The notes under the pieces were generated by a model. That model saw only the letters and a program-made list of their open reading frames with translations. It was not told the DNA's origin and searched no databases. The translations under genes and the position numbers were made by a program. Below, in pieces: positions 1-6,711 of a DNA stretch of 8,755 bases (within the stretch, counting starts at the first letter, position 1; every line of letters begins with the position of its first letter). Origin of the DNA: Gammaproteobacteria bacterium (GTDB lineage: Bacteria; Pseudomonadota; Gammaproteobacteria; Immundisolibacterales; Immundisolibacteraceae); assembly GCA_003645395.1 (NCBI GenBank), contig QNFC01000057.1, positions 1 through 8,755 of the forward strand, written 5' to 3'.

Positions 1-431
1 GCAAGCGCCACACTGGTGCCTTCAAGCACCAGCACCATACCGAAAAAGCCGATCGGGTTACATCGACGAACGGTGTCCCAGGCGTAGGCCACCATCAACT
101 CGGTACTGGTGTGAGGGATGCCATTACGCACCTGAGCGGGGTCGCCGCCACAGGCAGCAATGTCGTTCAAAATCCACTCTTCGTGGCCCATCTCTTCGTC
201 AATATAGTGAGCCAGATCGGCCAGTAACCAGTTGAGTCGGGGCGGCAGCGCCGCGCCGCAGGCCATTAACAGTGGCACGGTGTGTTTTACGTGGTGATAG
301 GCTTGGGTCAGAAAGGCAACATAGCTGGCCAGAGAACCCTGGCCAATGGCGGCCTGCTGTAACAGCGGCAGTTGTTGGAGCTGTTCCCGGCCATCCTGGG
401 TCTCCGCCAGGAGTTTATCGTAAGCGATCAT
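1..431 (-). CDS. Haem-oxygenase-like di-iron oxidase family protein (iron-containing redox enzyme / TenA-PqqC-like), 3' end cut by window
   Basis: The reading frame opens at ATG 431-429 and runs for 143 codons off the window start, so the C-terminal part is missing. The protein is helical, with no signal peptide. It carries an E-x-x-H motif (E80, H83, in DEEMGHEEW) and a later LEGTS motif (E137). This pair matches in sequence and spacing the first metal-ligand set of haem-oxygenase-like di-iron oxidases such as UndA (E101, H104, E159, recalled from knowledge). The remaining His/Asp ligands would lie outside the window. Family members oxidise fatty acids or amino-acid-like substrates using O2; others, such as TenA and PqqC, are metal-free, and relatives are often mislabelled as TenA regulators. 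It is the last visible gene of the hemolysin/AMP-ligase operon, 67 bases after the NTF2-like gene, with a weak GGGA ribosome site. An in-frame TGA lies upstream with no better start after it. The family call is firm; the substrate is unknown. Confidence 0.8.
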   Translation of the reverse strand, partial: MIAYDKLLAETQDGREQLQQLPLLQQAAIGQGSLASYVAFLTQAYHHVKHTVPLLMACGAALPPRLNWLLADLAHYIDEEMGHEEWILNDIAACGGDPAQVRNGIPHTSTELMVAYAWDTVRRCNPIGFFGMVLVLEGTSVAL

Positions 432-498
432 TAAGTTTTCCCGAGTAATATTGAATCAGATCGGCTTGTTAACTATCCAGATAGCAACGGTCAAACCA

Positions 499-927
499 TC
501 ACTTCAGGGTGTAGCCTCGATCTGCGTAATCAAAGCCGAGCAGCTCGAAATCCACCTGCGGATAAGGCGCTCGTGGATTTAAGTAATAAGCACGAATTTC
601 TGCGATCAACTGATCATCAAACCGGTACCACTCAGCACCACGAATCATCTCGACGACGTTACTCTTTGGTGGCGTCCAGCTCATCGACCATTCGATTACC
701 GCCTCGTCGCCCTGAACAATGCCGTGATCGACTGTCCAGCAAGCGTCAATTTTTGGTTGCATGGACACCCAGTAGTGGGCGAGCGCATCAGCACCGCAGA
801 CCGGCTCATGGTGGGTGAAGTAATGAACCACATCTGCGGTAAAAGTAGAGCGCATCAATTCGCCATCGGCACTGCTGCAACCGCGGTAGTAACGCTCGAT
901 GGTTTGCAGATGTGGGTGGTCACGCAT
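499..927 (-). CDS. SnoaL/NTF2-like fold protein (nuclear transport factor 2 family)
   Basis: A 142-residue protein of the size of single-domain SnoaL/NTF2-like proteins. It has the typical pattern: an N-terminal helix with IERYYRG (10-16), then a region describing a small cone-shaped pocket, then a late strand with the family-like FDDQLIAEIRAYYLNPRAPY. Relatives include polyketide cyclases, ketosteroid isomerases and non-catalytic binding proteins, so the fold does not fix the reaction. The ATG at 927-925 is chosen because GAGGGG (934-939) lies 6 bases upstream and because the gene then overlaps the end of the AMP-binding gene by only 8 bases. A frame opening at 1017 would add 30 unlikely residues inside the preceding gene. 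It is probably translationally coupled and likely acts on, or binds, an intermediate of the same pathway. Confidence 0.85.
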   Translation of the reverse strand: MRDHPHLQTIERYYRGCSSADGELMRSTFTADVVHYFTHHEPVCGADALAHYWVSMQPKIDACWTVDHGIVQGDEAVIEWSMSWTPPKSNVVEMIRGAEWYRFDDQLIAEIRAYYLNPRAPYPQVDFELLGFDYADRGYTLK

Positions 928-2497
928 GAGATACCCCTCTATTGACAACAGGATTGTCGTCCGACAACGGTAACTGCCGATAAAAGTCCGCCACTGCCAC
1001 ACGGTTGGGCAAACCACCCCGAGTTAACAGCCCGTTTGCCAGCGTTAATCGCTGCTCGTTACGCCGCCACTGGCTGACCCGAGCATAGTCCGGCAAATCC
1101 TGGTTAACGGCGACCAGGGCCTGTTCGATTTGCTGGTCGCTGGTCTCCGCAGCGACAACAAGCAGCGCTTTGAGCTGACGCTGTCCACCGCCCAGCAAGA
1201 CTGCCTGTTGAATAACCGGCTGGTCCACCAGCAATAACTCGACCCACTCCGGAGAGACATTACGACCAAAGGAAGTCAGCAACAGGTTGTCGTATCTGCC
1301 CTCGATATAGAGATAACCGTTGTCGTCAAGGTGCCCACGATCGCCGGTCGCCCACCAACCGTCGTCAACTTCTTGCTCACGGCCCAGGTAGGGGCTTACG
1401 CCCTGTCCGCCAATCCAGATCTGACCATCATCAGCAATTTTCAGCCGTTGATGGGGCAACGGTTTACCAACGCTGCCGGCTCGATTATTTACAGGACAGT
1501 TCACCGTAACCACTGACCCGCATTCGGATAGACCATAGCCCTGATAAACCGGCAGACCCAACCGCTCGGCAGCGGCCAACTCCCCCGCGGGAACCGCAGC
1601 GCCGCCCACAGCCACCAGTCGCAGGGATTTTACCGAATCGGGTTGCTGCTGAGCCACCGCAAGTAATCCGGTGAGAAGTTCGGGCACCAGAATCAGGCTG
1701 TCTACCGGCTGTTCCAGCAGCACGGCGGCCAACTGAGAAAATTTAAAGTCAGTCATGCCACGCCAGCCAAGGCTTGCCAGTGGCTCCAGCCGACAGGTTG
1801 CGCCGGCAAGCAGTGCCACATAGAGACCCGCCACGTTTTCCAGCAACACCGCCAGCGGCAACAGACAGAGGTGGTGATAACTGCTGTCTATGTTCATCGT
1901 CGCCGTCAGCTCCGTAGCCACCCGTCGTAACGATTCGTTGCTCAGGCAAACCCCCTTAGGATCGCCGGTACTGCCGGACGTATAAGTAATTTTCACCGTA
2001 TCTGCCGGCAGCGGGCACCGCAAGCGGGGGGCAATACCCGTCTCCTTAGGAGCCAGACAGCTAATTAACCGACCTGCAATTGAGCGAGTCTCCGCGACTG
2101 CCCACGCTTGCCCAACATCGCCGAGGGCCTTGATTCGCTCAGGCTGATCAGTCAGTAGCAGATCGATTCCGGCATCGACTAACAGACCCGTTATTTGTGT
2201 CGGTGAAAAAAATGCCGGTATCGGAATCAGGGTTTTATTGACGCTCATGCAGGCAATATCGAGGAGTGCCCAGGCGGGAGAATTGTCCAGCAGCAAGCCA
2301 ATTCGCTCGGCAGGCTGTCCGAAGGCCCCAGTTAAGCCCGATAGCCAGTCGGTTGCTAACTCAACTCGGGTGAGCAATGCAGCGTATGAAATCGAACCAA
2401 CTAAATCAGAACCTGTAGTAACTGACGAAGTACACAGGGCAATTTTGTCTGGCTGCTGCTGGGCCTGCTCACGCAGAATCGCCAACAGCCAGGTCAT
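920..2497 (-). CDS. AMP-binding (ANL superfamily) acyl-CoA synthetase-like protein, A10 lysine absent
   Basis: A 525-residue adenylate-forming enzyme of the long-chain acyl-CoA synthetase type, slightly short for that group. Visible motifs are the phosphate loop TYTSGSTGDPKG (171-182), the A5 motif YQGYGLSE (318-325), TGD at 384-386 in the A7 motif, the A8 hinge region around R401 and D403, and FGRNVSPE (410-417). Such enzymes normally adenylate a carboxylate with ATP and pass it to CoA or a carrier. The C-terminal A10 motif, usually LTPTxKxxR with the adenylation lysine, reads LLTRGGLPNR, putting Leu496 where the lysine is expected. The gene starts at ATG 2497, overlapping the hemolysin stop in an ATGA arrangement, and its end overlaps the NTF2-like start by 8 bases. 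It probably supplies an activated acyl group within this operon. The substrate cannot be predicted. Confidence 0.92.
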   Translation of the reverse strand: MTWLLAILREQAQQQPDKIALCTSSVTTGSDLVGSISYAALLTRVELATDWLSGLTGAFGQPAERIGLLLDNSPAWALLDIACMSVNKTLIPIPAFFSPTQITGLLVDAGIDLLLTDQPERIKALGDVGQAWAVAETRSIAGRLISCLAPKETGIAPRLRCPLPADTVKITYTSGSTGDPKGVCLSNESLRRVATELTATMNIDSSYHHLCLLPLAVLLENVAGLYVALLAGATCRLEPLASLGWRGMTDFKFSQLAAVLLEQPVDSLILVPELLTGLLAVAQQQPDSVKSLRLVAVGGAAVPAGELAAAERLGLPVYQGYGLSECGSVVTVNCPVNNRAGSVGKPLPHQRLKIADDGQIWIGGQGVSPYLGREQEVDDGWWATGDRGHLDDNGYLYIEGRYDNLLLTSFGRNVSPEWVELLLVDQPVIQQAVLLGGGQRQLKALLVVAAETSDQQIEQALVAVNQDLPDYARVSQWRRNEQRLTLANGLLTRGGLPNRVAVADFYRQLPLSDDNPVVNRGVSHA

Positions 2498-3210
2498 AGA
2501 ATTTGTGCCGGTTGAATCTGGCAGGGCAATGGCAACAGCGGCTGTTGAGCTATCCGATCCAGTGAAGTATCTGATTTAACGCTACCGGCGACTGCTGGCG
2601 AAGCAGTTTGCAGGATCAGACCCTCTGCGACCCGACCCGCGACCACCTGCGGCAGGCCGTCATAATAACTGCCCCACTCAACCACATCATTACCCAACAG
2701 GCCCGGATCGGCGGCGGCTAAATGGGTCAGCGGTAGCCCTAATCGCTTGAAGCTATTAAACAATTCCGCCATCGCCGTGAAGACGACCCACTCTACCTCC
2801 TGCTCCGCGAGATATTCGCTGAGGAAACAGATCATCTTACGAACCGAACTGCGATCTACCATCGCCAGGTTGCCGATTTCAACGATGTTTCGACGACAAT
2901 CTACGTCACTAACTGCTTCGGCCAGCACCTGCTCTACGGGCGCGCGAAGATACTGTTCCAGAAAAAGTGTCTGCTGCTCTGCCTGCGTAAGACCGACAAC
3001 GCCCTGAATCCGTTGACGGGAATCGAGCCAGACCAGCAGCAACGGTGAAAAGTGGTGAATTTTCGCGGCAAATGATCGCCGATAGACCCGTTGGATATAC
3101 AGCTCTGCCTGCTCACGCATTGGATGACCAGCATAGACAAGGAGGACACCATTCCTGGCTGCAACGCTGGAGTGGCCAATAAATTCCATAGGCCGATAGG
3201 GACTGTTCAT
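2494..3210 (-). CDS. Thermostable hemolysin family protein (T_hemolysin; GNAT/LuxI-like fold)
   Basis: A 238-residue protein matching the T_hemolysin family, named after the Vibrio delta thermostable hemolysin. Recognisable blocks are LFLEQYL (82-88), IVEIGNLA (109-116), EWVVFTA (140-146), the F-x-RLGL-type segment (154-159) and WGSYYDGLP (179-187). The last 50 or so residues look low in conservation. There is no signal peptide or membrane segment, which argues against a secreted pore-former. The fold is generally regarded as related to acyltransferases of the GNAT/acyl-homoserine-lactone-synthase type, so acyl transfer is the more likely role (inference). ATG 3210 is preferred over an in-frame TTG at 3213 because AGGAG (3219-3223) is 8 bases upstream of the ATG. 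It opens a coupled operon with the AMP-binding enzyme (4-base overlap), NTF2-like protein and di-iron oxidase. The family call is confident; haemolytic activity is doubtful. Confidence 0.88.
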   Translation of the reverse strand: MNSPYRPMEFIGHSSVAARNGVLLVYAGHPMREQAELYIQRVYRRSFAAKIHHFSPLLLVWLDSRQRIQGVVGLTQAEQQTLFLEQYLRAPVEQVLAEAVSDVDCRRNIVEIGNLAMVDRSSVRKMICFLSEYLAEQEVEWVVFTAMAELFNSFKRLGLPLTHLAAADPGLLGNDVVEWGSYYDGLPQVVAGRVAEGLILQTASPAVAGSVKSDTSLDRIAQQPLLPLPCQIQPAQIL

Positions 3211-3218
3211 CAACTTCG

Positions 3219-3223
3219 CTCCT
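3219..3223 (-). promoter_or_regulatory. Ribosome-binding site of the T_hemolysin gene
   Basis: AGGAG on the minus strand lies 8 bases before ATG 3210 and 5 bases before an in-frame TTG at 3213. The common codon and better spacing favour the ATG as the true start. Confidence 0.7.
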
Positions 3224-3247
3224 GATTTGATGAAGCTAGTCTAGAAA

Positions 3248-3273
3248 GGCGAGCTTAAGGAAACCTTAACGCC
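3248..3273 (-). promoter_or_regulatory. Inverted repeat / hairpin upstream of the T_hemolysin operon (operator or weak terminator)
   Basis: TTAAGG (3255-3260) and CCTTAA (3264-3269) form a perfect 6-bp inverted repeat with a 3-base loop. Outside it, GGCG (3248-3251) can pair with CGCC (3270-3273) if three bases (3252-3254) bulge. On the minus strand the hairpin is followed only by TTT, a poor U-tract, so it would be a weak terminator for the YciI-like gene. Equally, it could be an operator: it lies 38 bases upstream of the T_hemolysin start and close to where a weak candidate promoter would initiate. The symmetry is seen in the sequence; the function is inferred. Confidence 0.4.
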
Positions 3274-3275
3274 AG

Positions 3276-3305
3276 ATTCTATCGCAACAAGGGAATGCGC
3301 CCCAA
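3276..3305 (-). promoter_or_regulatory. Weak sigma-70-like promoter candidate for the T_hemolysin operon
   Basis: On the minus strand TTGGGG (3300-3305) is followed, after 18 bases, by TAGAAT (3276-3281), which matches TATAAT at five of six positions. The -35 element is poor. Initiation would fall near 3269, next to the inverted repeat. This is offered because a 121-base gap precedes an otherwise tightly packed operon. Read-through from the YciI-like gene is the alternative. Confidence 0.25.
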
Positions 3306-3331
3306 CGACACCCAGCCCGCCAACGTGCAGA

Positions 3332-3706
3332 TTAAAAAACCTGCTTCCAACCGTAAACCTGGTCAATCTCAAAAAACCCATATTTTGCCAGTGGGTCGGC
3401 GTCATGCAGGTCGCGAGCCTGCTGCTCGGAGTCAGCCTCGAAAACATTGATGGCGTGTTTAAAGCCTTCGCAGGGACCGCCGCTGACCAATCCACCGCTG
3501 TCCCGCAGCCGAGTGAGATGGCTAAGATGATCGACCAGCACCTGCGCCAGCTCACTGGAGACCCCCATACCAGTTAACTCAGCCAGGTCGAGCACTTTAC
3601 CATCCTGGGTGGCCTGATCGATCGCCGCGAAGGCCTCTGCCGGCAGATCTTGCTGCAGAGTAGCCGTTTTATCCGGATCAAACCTGGAAATAATCACATA
3701 TTGCAT
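3332..3706 (-). CDS. YciI-like (YCII-related domain) dimeric alpha/beta-barrel protein
   Basis: A 124-residue cytosolic protein. The C-terminal half shows the YCII-related pattern: a helix with H60 and H63, SGGLVSGGPCEG-like turn (70-81), HAINVFEADSEQQA (84-97) and the conserved D104-P105 before the last strand, which ends YGWKQVF. The N-terminal half begins with the expected strand QYVIISRF followed by a longer than usual helical insertion. Family members form dimeric ferredoxin-like barrels and include muconolactone-isomerase-like and dehalogenase-like enzymes, but many have no known function. The ATG has a purine-rich GGGGGAGAG site 4 bases upstream. It is the last gene of the transporter/VOC/CMD unit, 87 bases after the CMD gene. 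A role in converting a ring-derived or small carboxylate intermediate is inference from context. Confidence 0.75.
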   Translation of the reverse strand: MQYVIISRFDPDKTATLQQDLPAEAFAAIDQATQDGKVLDLAELTGMGVSSELAQVLVDHLSHLTRLRDSGGLVSGGPCEGFKHAINVFEADSEQQARDLHDADPLAKYGFFEIDQVYGWKQVF

Positions 3707-3793
3707 CTTTCTCTCCCCCGTTACTGACAGCAGCTAAATACAGAAGATCGAGCCGATTTCCGCTAACCGATGCCGGGTTAACCAACCAACGGA

Positions 3794-4207
3794 TTAAGCT
3801 TTGCCATCAAGTTCATCAAAAACTTCTTTCGCGGCATGCAGACCATTGATGGCGATGGGAAAACCAGCGTAGACAATCTGCTGGCTGATGATTTCGATCA
3901 CCTCATCGCGAGTCACTCCGGCCGCCAGGGCGCAGTTGATATGCAATTTAAGTTCGATGGGCGCCTGAATGGCAGTGAGTACCGCGATGTTGAGCATTTC
4001 GCGGGTTTTGGTGCCCAGCGCAGGCCGTGAGAGCACGTCACCAAGCACAAATTCCATGGCGTATTTACTGACATCCGGCGCAATTTCATTGAGCCAGCCG
4101 ACCATCTCACCGCCGGCACCACCCGTCTCAGAACCACCCGAAAGCTCTTTTAGTTTTTCGATACCACGGGCGTAGCGCTCTTTGTTGGTCAAGTTTTCTT
4201 CATTCAT
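3794..4207 (-). CDS. Carboxymuconolactone decarboxylase (CMD) family protein, PcaC-like
   Basis: A 137-residue all-helical cytosolic protein. The core matches the PcaC branch of the CMD/AhpD superfamily: YAMEFVLGDVLSRPAL (49-64), TREMLNIAVLTAI (68-80), ELKLHINCAL (85-94) with H89, then GVTRDEVIEII (97-107) and VYAGFPIAINGLHAA (112-126). It has no C-x-x-C pair, so it is not an AhpD-type peroxidase. The region 23-34 is a Gly/Ser-rich stretch between the N-terminal helix and the core, longer than I recall for PcaC. PcaC decarboxylates 4-carboxymuconolactone in protocatechuate breakdown, but no other pca genes are present here, so that exact reaction is not supported. The ATG has a strong AGGAGG site a few bases upstream. 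It lies 41 bases after the VOC gene in the same unit. Confidence 0.85.
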   Translation of the reverse strand: MNEENLTNKERYARGIEKLKELSGGSETGGAGGEMVGWLNEIAPDVSKYAMEFVLGDVLSRPALGTKTREMLNIAVLTAIQAPIELKLHINCALAAGVTRDEVIEIISQQIVYAGFPIAINGLHAAKEVFDELDGKA

Positions 4208-4248
4208 TGCCTTTCCTCCTCAGGATTTAGCTTCTTGTAAAAATCAGT

Positions 4249-5253
4249 CTAGTCGAGCGTGTCGGCTAGAGCCCCGACGACAATGCGAGCGGTCTCTTTG
4301 TCTGGGAACATCATCTCCAACCAGTTATCGCTGAGCGGGGTGATCACCTCGATAAACATGCCGGGCATTTTCTGGCCACCGTCAAAATAGCCAAACCCCA
4401 TCAACGGTGGAATTGCCGCACTCTGGCTGACAACAACACCCTCGCCAGCAAGGGTATCGATCGCCTGCTGATGCTCTTCGGGCGAGCAGATGGTGACCAT
4501 GATGTGATGCATGGTCTCGCCATATTTTTCGATCGCATCTCGGTAAACGGTCGGCCCTTCCAGCGGTTGTACCAGTTCCATGCAAACCTCGCCGCGGCGA
4601 CCAATTGCCAGGGTAGCCGTGTGTTCGACCGGCTCACCGTAGTAGGTAGCATCTTCAACCCCAGCGCTGGTGTCGATGCCGATAGGCACCCAGGCGTTAA
4701 TACCAAGAATTTTTTCATACTGCTTTTGCGCAGCTTCAAGATCATTAACCATCACCGAGACCTGGTAAAGCTGCTGCACTGGCAATACCGCCTCGTGGGC
4801 ATACTCGATCACCTTCACCGGGGAGCTACCATCACCGCTACCCTCGACCAGCACAATGCCCAGTCCACCGAGTACGCCGCGACTATCGAGAATGGTTCGC
4901 TCGCCCAAATCACTGCCATCGGTTTGCAACACGCTTATCTGTTCGCTTTGTAGTCCTGGCAGTAGTGCGGTAACTGGCTGCTCCGCAGTGGCAACGATAT
5001 GGCTCAGCCCTTCTCCGTGGTTGGCCAGAAAATTACTATAGAAGCTATTACCGGCCAGCGGTTCCACCACTTCAATCTCCATCGGTCCGGCGCTGCCGGA
5101 GGCGATACGGTACTGGTAGCCCGTGCCAGTGAACTCGCGCAGTTCCCACCGTCTGACACCGAAGTAGCGGGAGTAAGCCTCGAGCACCGCTTCGGCATTT
5201 ACGGCGGTGATGCCCACTCTGTTAACAGCGGCGAGGGGTAGAACTGGGTTCAT
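4249..5253 (-). CDS. Two-module VOC (glyoxalase/methylmalonyl-CoA-epimerase-like) family protein
   Basis: A 334-residue cytosolic protein containing two tandem VOC modules, roughly 11-137 and 161-307. Module 1 resembles methylmalonyl-CoA epimerase around MEIEVVEPLAGNS (58-70) and GLSHI (82-86). Module 2 repeats this with MELVQPLEGPT (225-235), MHHIM (248-252) and FIEVITPL (300-307). Comparing the metal-ligand positions, both modules keep the middle acid (E60, E226), the His (H85, H249 or H250) and a late Glu (E137, E302). The usual first-strand His is replaced by Arg12 in module 1 and Gln164 in module 2. VOC enzymes include epimerases, lyases and extradiol or hydroxyphenylpyruvate-type dioxygenases. 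With this size the protein could be any of these, or a divergent pair with one dead site. The ATG has GAGGT upstream; it follows the transporter by 47 bases. Confidence 0.8.
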   Translation of the reverse strand: MNPVLPLAAVNRVGITAVNAEAVLEAYSRYFGVRRWELREFTGTGYQYRIASGSAGPMEIEVVEPLAGNSFYSNFLANHGEGLSHIVATAEQPVTALLPGLQSEQISVLQTDGSDLGERTILDSRGVLGGLGIVLVEGSGDGSSPVKVIEYAHEAVLPVQQLYQVSVMVNDLEAAQKQYEKILGINAWVPIGIDTSAGVEDATYYGEPVEHTATLAIGRRGEVCMELVQPLEGPTVYRDAIEKYGETMHHIMVTICSPEEHQQAIDTLAGEGVVVSQSAAIPPLMGFGYFDGGQKMPGMFIEVITPLSDNWLEMMFPDKETARIVVGALADTLD

Positions 5254-5300
5254 GGCATTAACCTCAATTGATTTGTCTGGTGTAGATTTTTTGGGGTTGT

Positions 5301-6692
5301 CTATAAATTGAGCGGAATCAACAACATGGCACCGGTCATCACCACCGCCAACAGCACCCCAACCATAAAAGCATAGCCGGCAAAATCAGCAAATTTCAGC
5401 CCGGTAATCGCCACGATAGGAATCGCCATATAGGGGTGAATCAGGTTAGTGAGGGTATCGCCATAAATATAAGCCATGGTCACGGTGACATCTGAAACAC
5501 CCAGGGTTCGCGCAGCGTCAAGTAGGTAGGGCGCTTCGATCATCCACTTGGAGCCACCAGACGGGATAAAAAAGTTCATGATCGCCGAGTAGACATAAAC
5601 CACCAGCGGGAACATCTGCTGGCTGGATAAAGCGACAAAGAGTCCCCCCAGCCATTTTCCCAGCACTGTGCCGGTAAGCAACCCTGAGATGGCGGCATAA
5701 AAAGGGAACTGCAAAATAATGCCCCAGGCAGCATCGAGTCCCCGACGTACCGAAGCAACAAGCGATAGCGGGTTACCGTGCAACAACATCGCTCCGCCAA
5801 GAAATACGGCGTTGTAGGCGTTTATATTCCAGCTGGCGCCAAAGCCTTTAGTAGCAATAGAGTGACCCAGGGTGTATAGCATCAACGCGCCGGCCAGATA
5901 ACACCAGAAACGCTGGTTCTCCAGCCAGCCAGCAGGCGAATGACGCCGCTCTGGCAACTCTGGCGGAGATGGCAAAATCCGAGCAATACGCTCTGCATCA
6001 AAAGTCACTACCCGCATGCCCTTCCGCGGATGTAGCAATACTGCACCAGCAATGCTGACCACGCTAATCACGGCAAGTACGCTGAGATTAAAACTGGAAA
6101 AAATAGTTTCGGTAATCGGGATCAACCGGGTCAGGCTAGGCTCACCCACTGCCGGGTTAATCAGCGGATTGCCGGGAGTGGCCACAATCAGCGCTGCAGA
6201 ACCGGACAGGCCTGCATTCGTGACGGTCCCCACCCCCATAAAGGCAGCAGCAGACATTACCCGCACATCGGTATTAGGGTTTCGACGGGCCAGAAACGGG
6301 ATAAACATAGCGCTGACAACGAAGCAAAGCGCCCAGTTGAGGTAACCAGTGAGAGTGGTGACCACCGCCATCAGAAACACTGCCTGCAGCGGTTTTTCTG
6401 GATTGGGCATTGAAGCAAGCTTGTCGAATGCTTTAAAACCGAGCGGCGACATCACGCAGGCGTAAGCCGCCAGGATAGAAATGGAGAACTGCATGGTAAT
6501 ACGCAGAAACCCCCACATGCCGTTGCCCCAGGCCAGCACTGACTCCTCGACCCCCGCACCAGCACCAAAAATTGCCAACGCAAACGCGACCACGGTCAGC
6601 AACATACAGACCACCCAAGCCTCGGGGATGTACTTCTCGGCGATGCGTGACGCGCCTTCCCCTGCGCGACTAAAACTATCCAGTATGGCCAC
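5301..6692 (-). CDS. atoE: Short-chain fatty acid transporter, AtoE family
   Basis: A 463-residue polytopic inner-membrane protein of the AtoE/short-chain fatty-acid uptake family; E. coli AtoE is about 440 residues. Many hydrophobic segments are visible, for example near 26-45, 66-84, 104-134, 202-220, 262-278, 322-342, 361-377 and 423-460. The diagnostic family motif NFFIPSGGSKW (373-383) is intact, and LSGSAALIVATPGNP (162-176) is also typical. The E. coli member takes up acetoacetate and short-chain fatty acids; the substrate here is inferred to be a short carboxylate. The symbol reflects family membership, not proven orthology. The start is a GTG at 6692-6690, chosen because AGGGAGAGG ends 5 bases before it; no ATG lies nearby in frame. 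It heads the unit with the VOC, CMD and YciI-like genes. Confidence 0.9.
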   Translation of the reverse strand: MAILDSFSRAGEGASRIAEKYIPEAWVVCMLLTVVAFALAIFGAGAGVEESVLAWGNGMWGFLRITMQFSISILAAYACVMSPLGFKAFDKLASMPNPEKPLQAVFLMAVVTTLTGYLNWALCFVVSAMFIPFLARRNPNTDVRVMSAAAFMGVGTVTNAGLSGSAALIVATPGNPLINPAVGEPSLTRLIPITETIFSSFNLSVLAVISVVSIAGAVLLHPRKGMRVVTFDAERIARILPSPPELPERRHSPAGWLENQRFWCYLAGALMLYTLGHSIATKGFGASWNINAYNAVFLGGAMLLHGNPLSLVASVRRGLDAAWGIILQFPFYAAISGLLTGTVLGKWLGGLFVALSSQQMFPLVVYVYSAIMNFFIPSGGSKWMIEAPYLLDAARTLGVSDVTVTMAYIYGDTLTNLIHPYMAIPIVAITGLKFADFAGYAFMVGVLLAVVMTGAMLLIPLNL

Positions 6693-6697
6693 TGGTT

Positions 6698-6706
6698 CCT
6701 CTCCCT
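6698..6706 (-). promoter_or_regulatory. Ribosome-binding site supporting the GTG start of the AtoE-family gene
   Basis: The purine run AGGGAGAGG on the minus strand ends 5 bases before GTG 6692. The next in-frame ATG is far inside the protein, so this site decides the start. Confidence 0.65.
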
Positions 6707-6711
6707 AAAGA

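Noticed and set aside
928..1017. A 30-residue N-terminal extension of the NTF2-like protein
   Set aside because: It would lie inside the AMP-binding gene, has no family resemblance, and the ATG at 927 has a strong ribosome site 6 bases upstream.
3707..3793. Terminator or promoter between the CMD and YciI-like genes
   Set aside because: The 87-base gap has short repeats of GGTT and CGG but no convincing stem with a T run and no good promoter pair.
3794..4207. True pcaC of the protocatechuate pathway
   Set aside because: No other pca genes are present and the N-terminal region differs, so only the family can be claimed.
4471..4953. A 160-codon plus-strand open frame
   Set aside because: It is entirely antisense to the well-supported VOC gene and its translation resembles no family I recognise.
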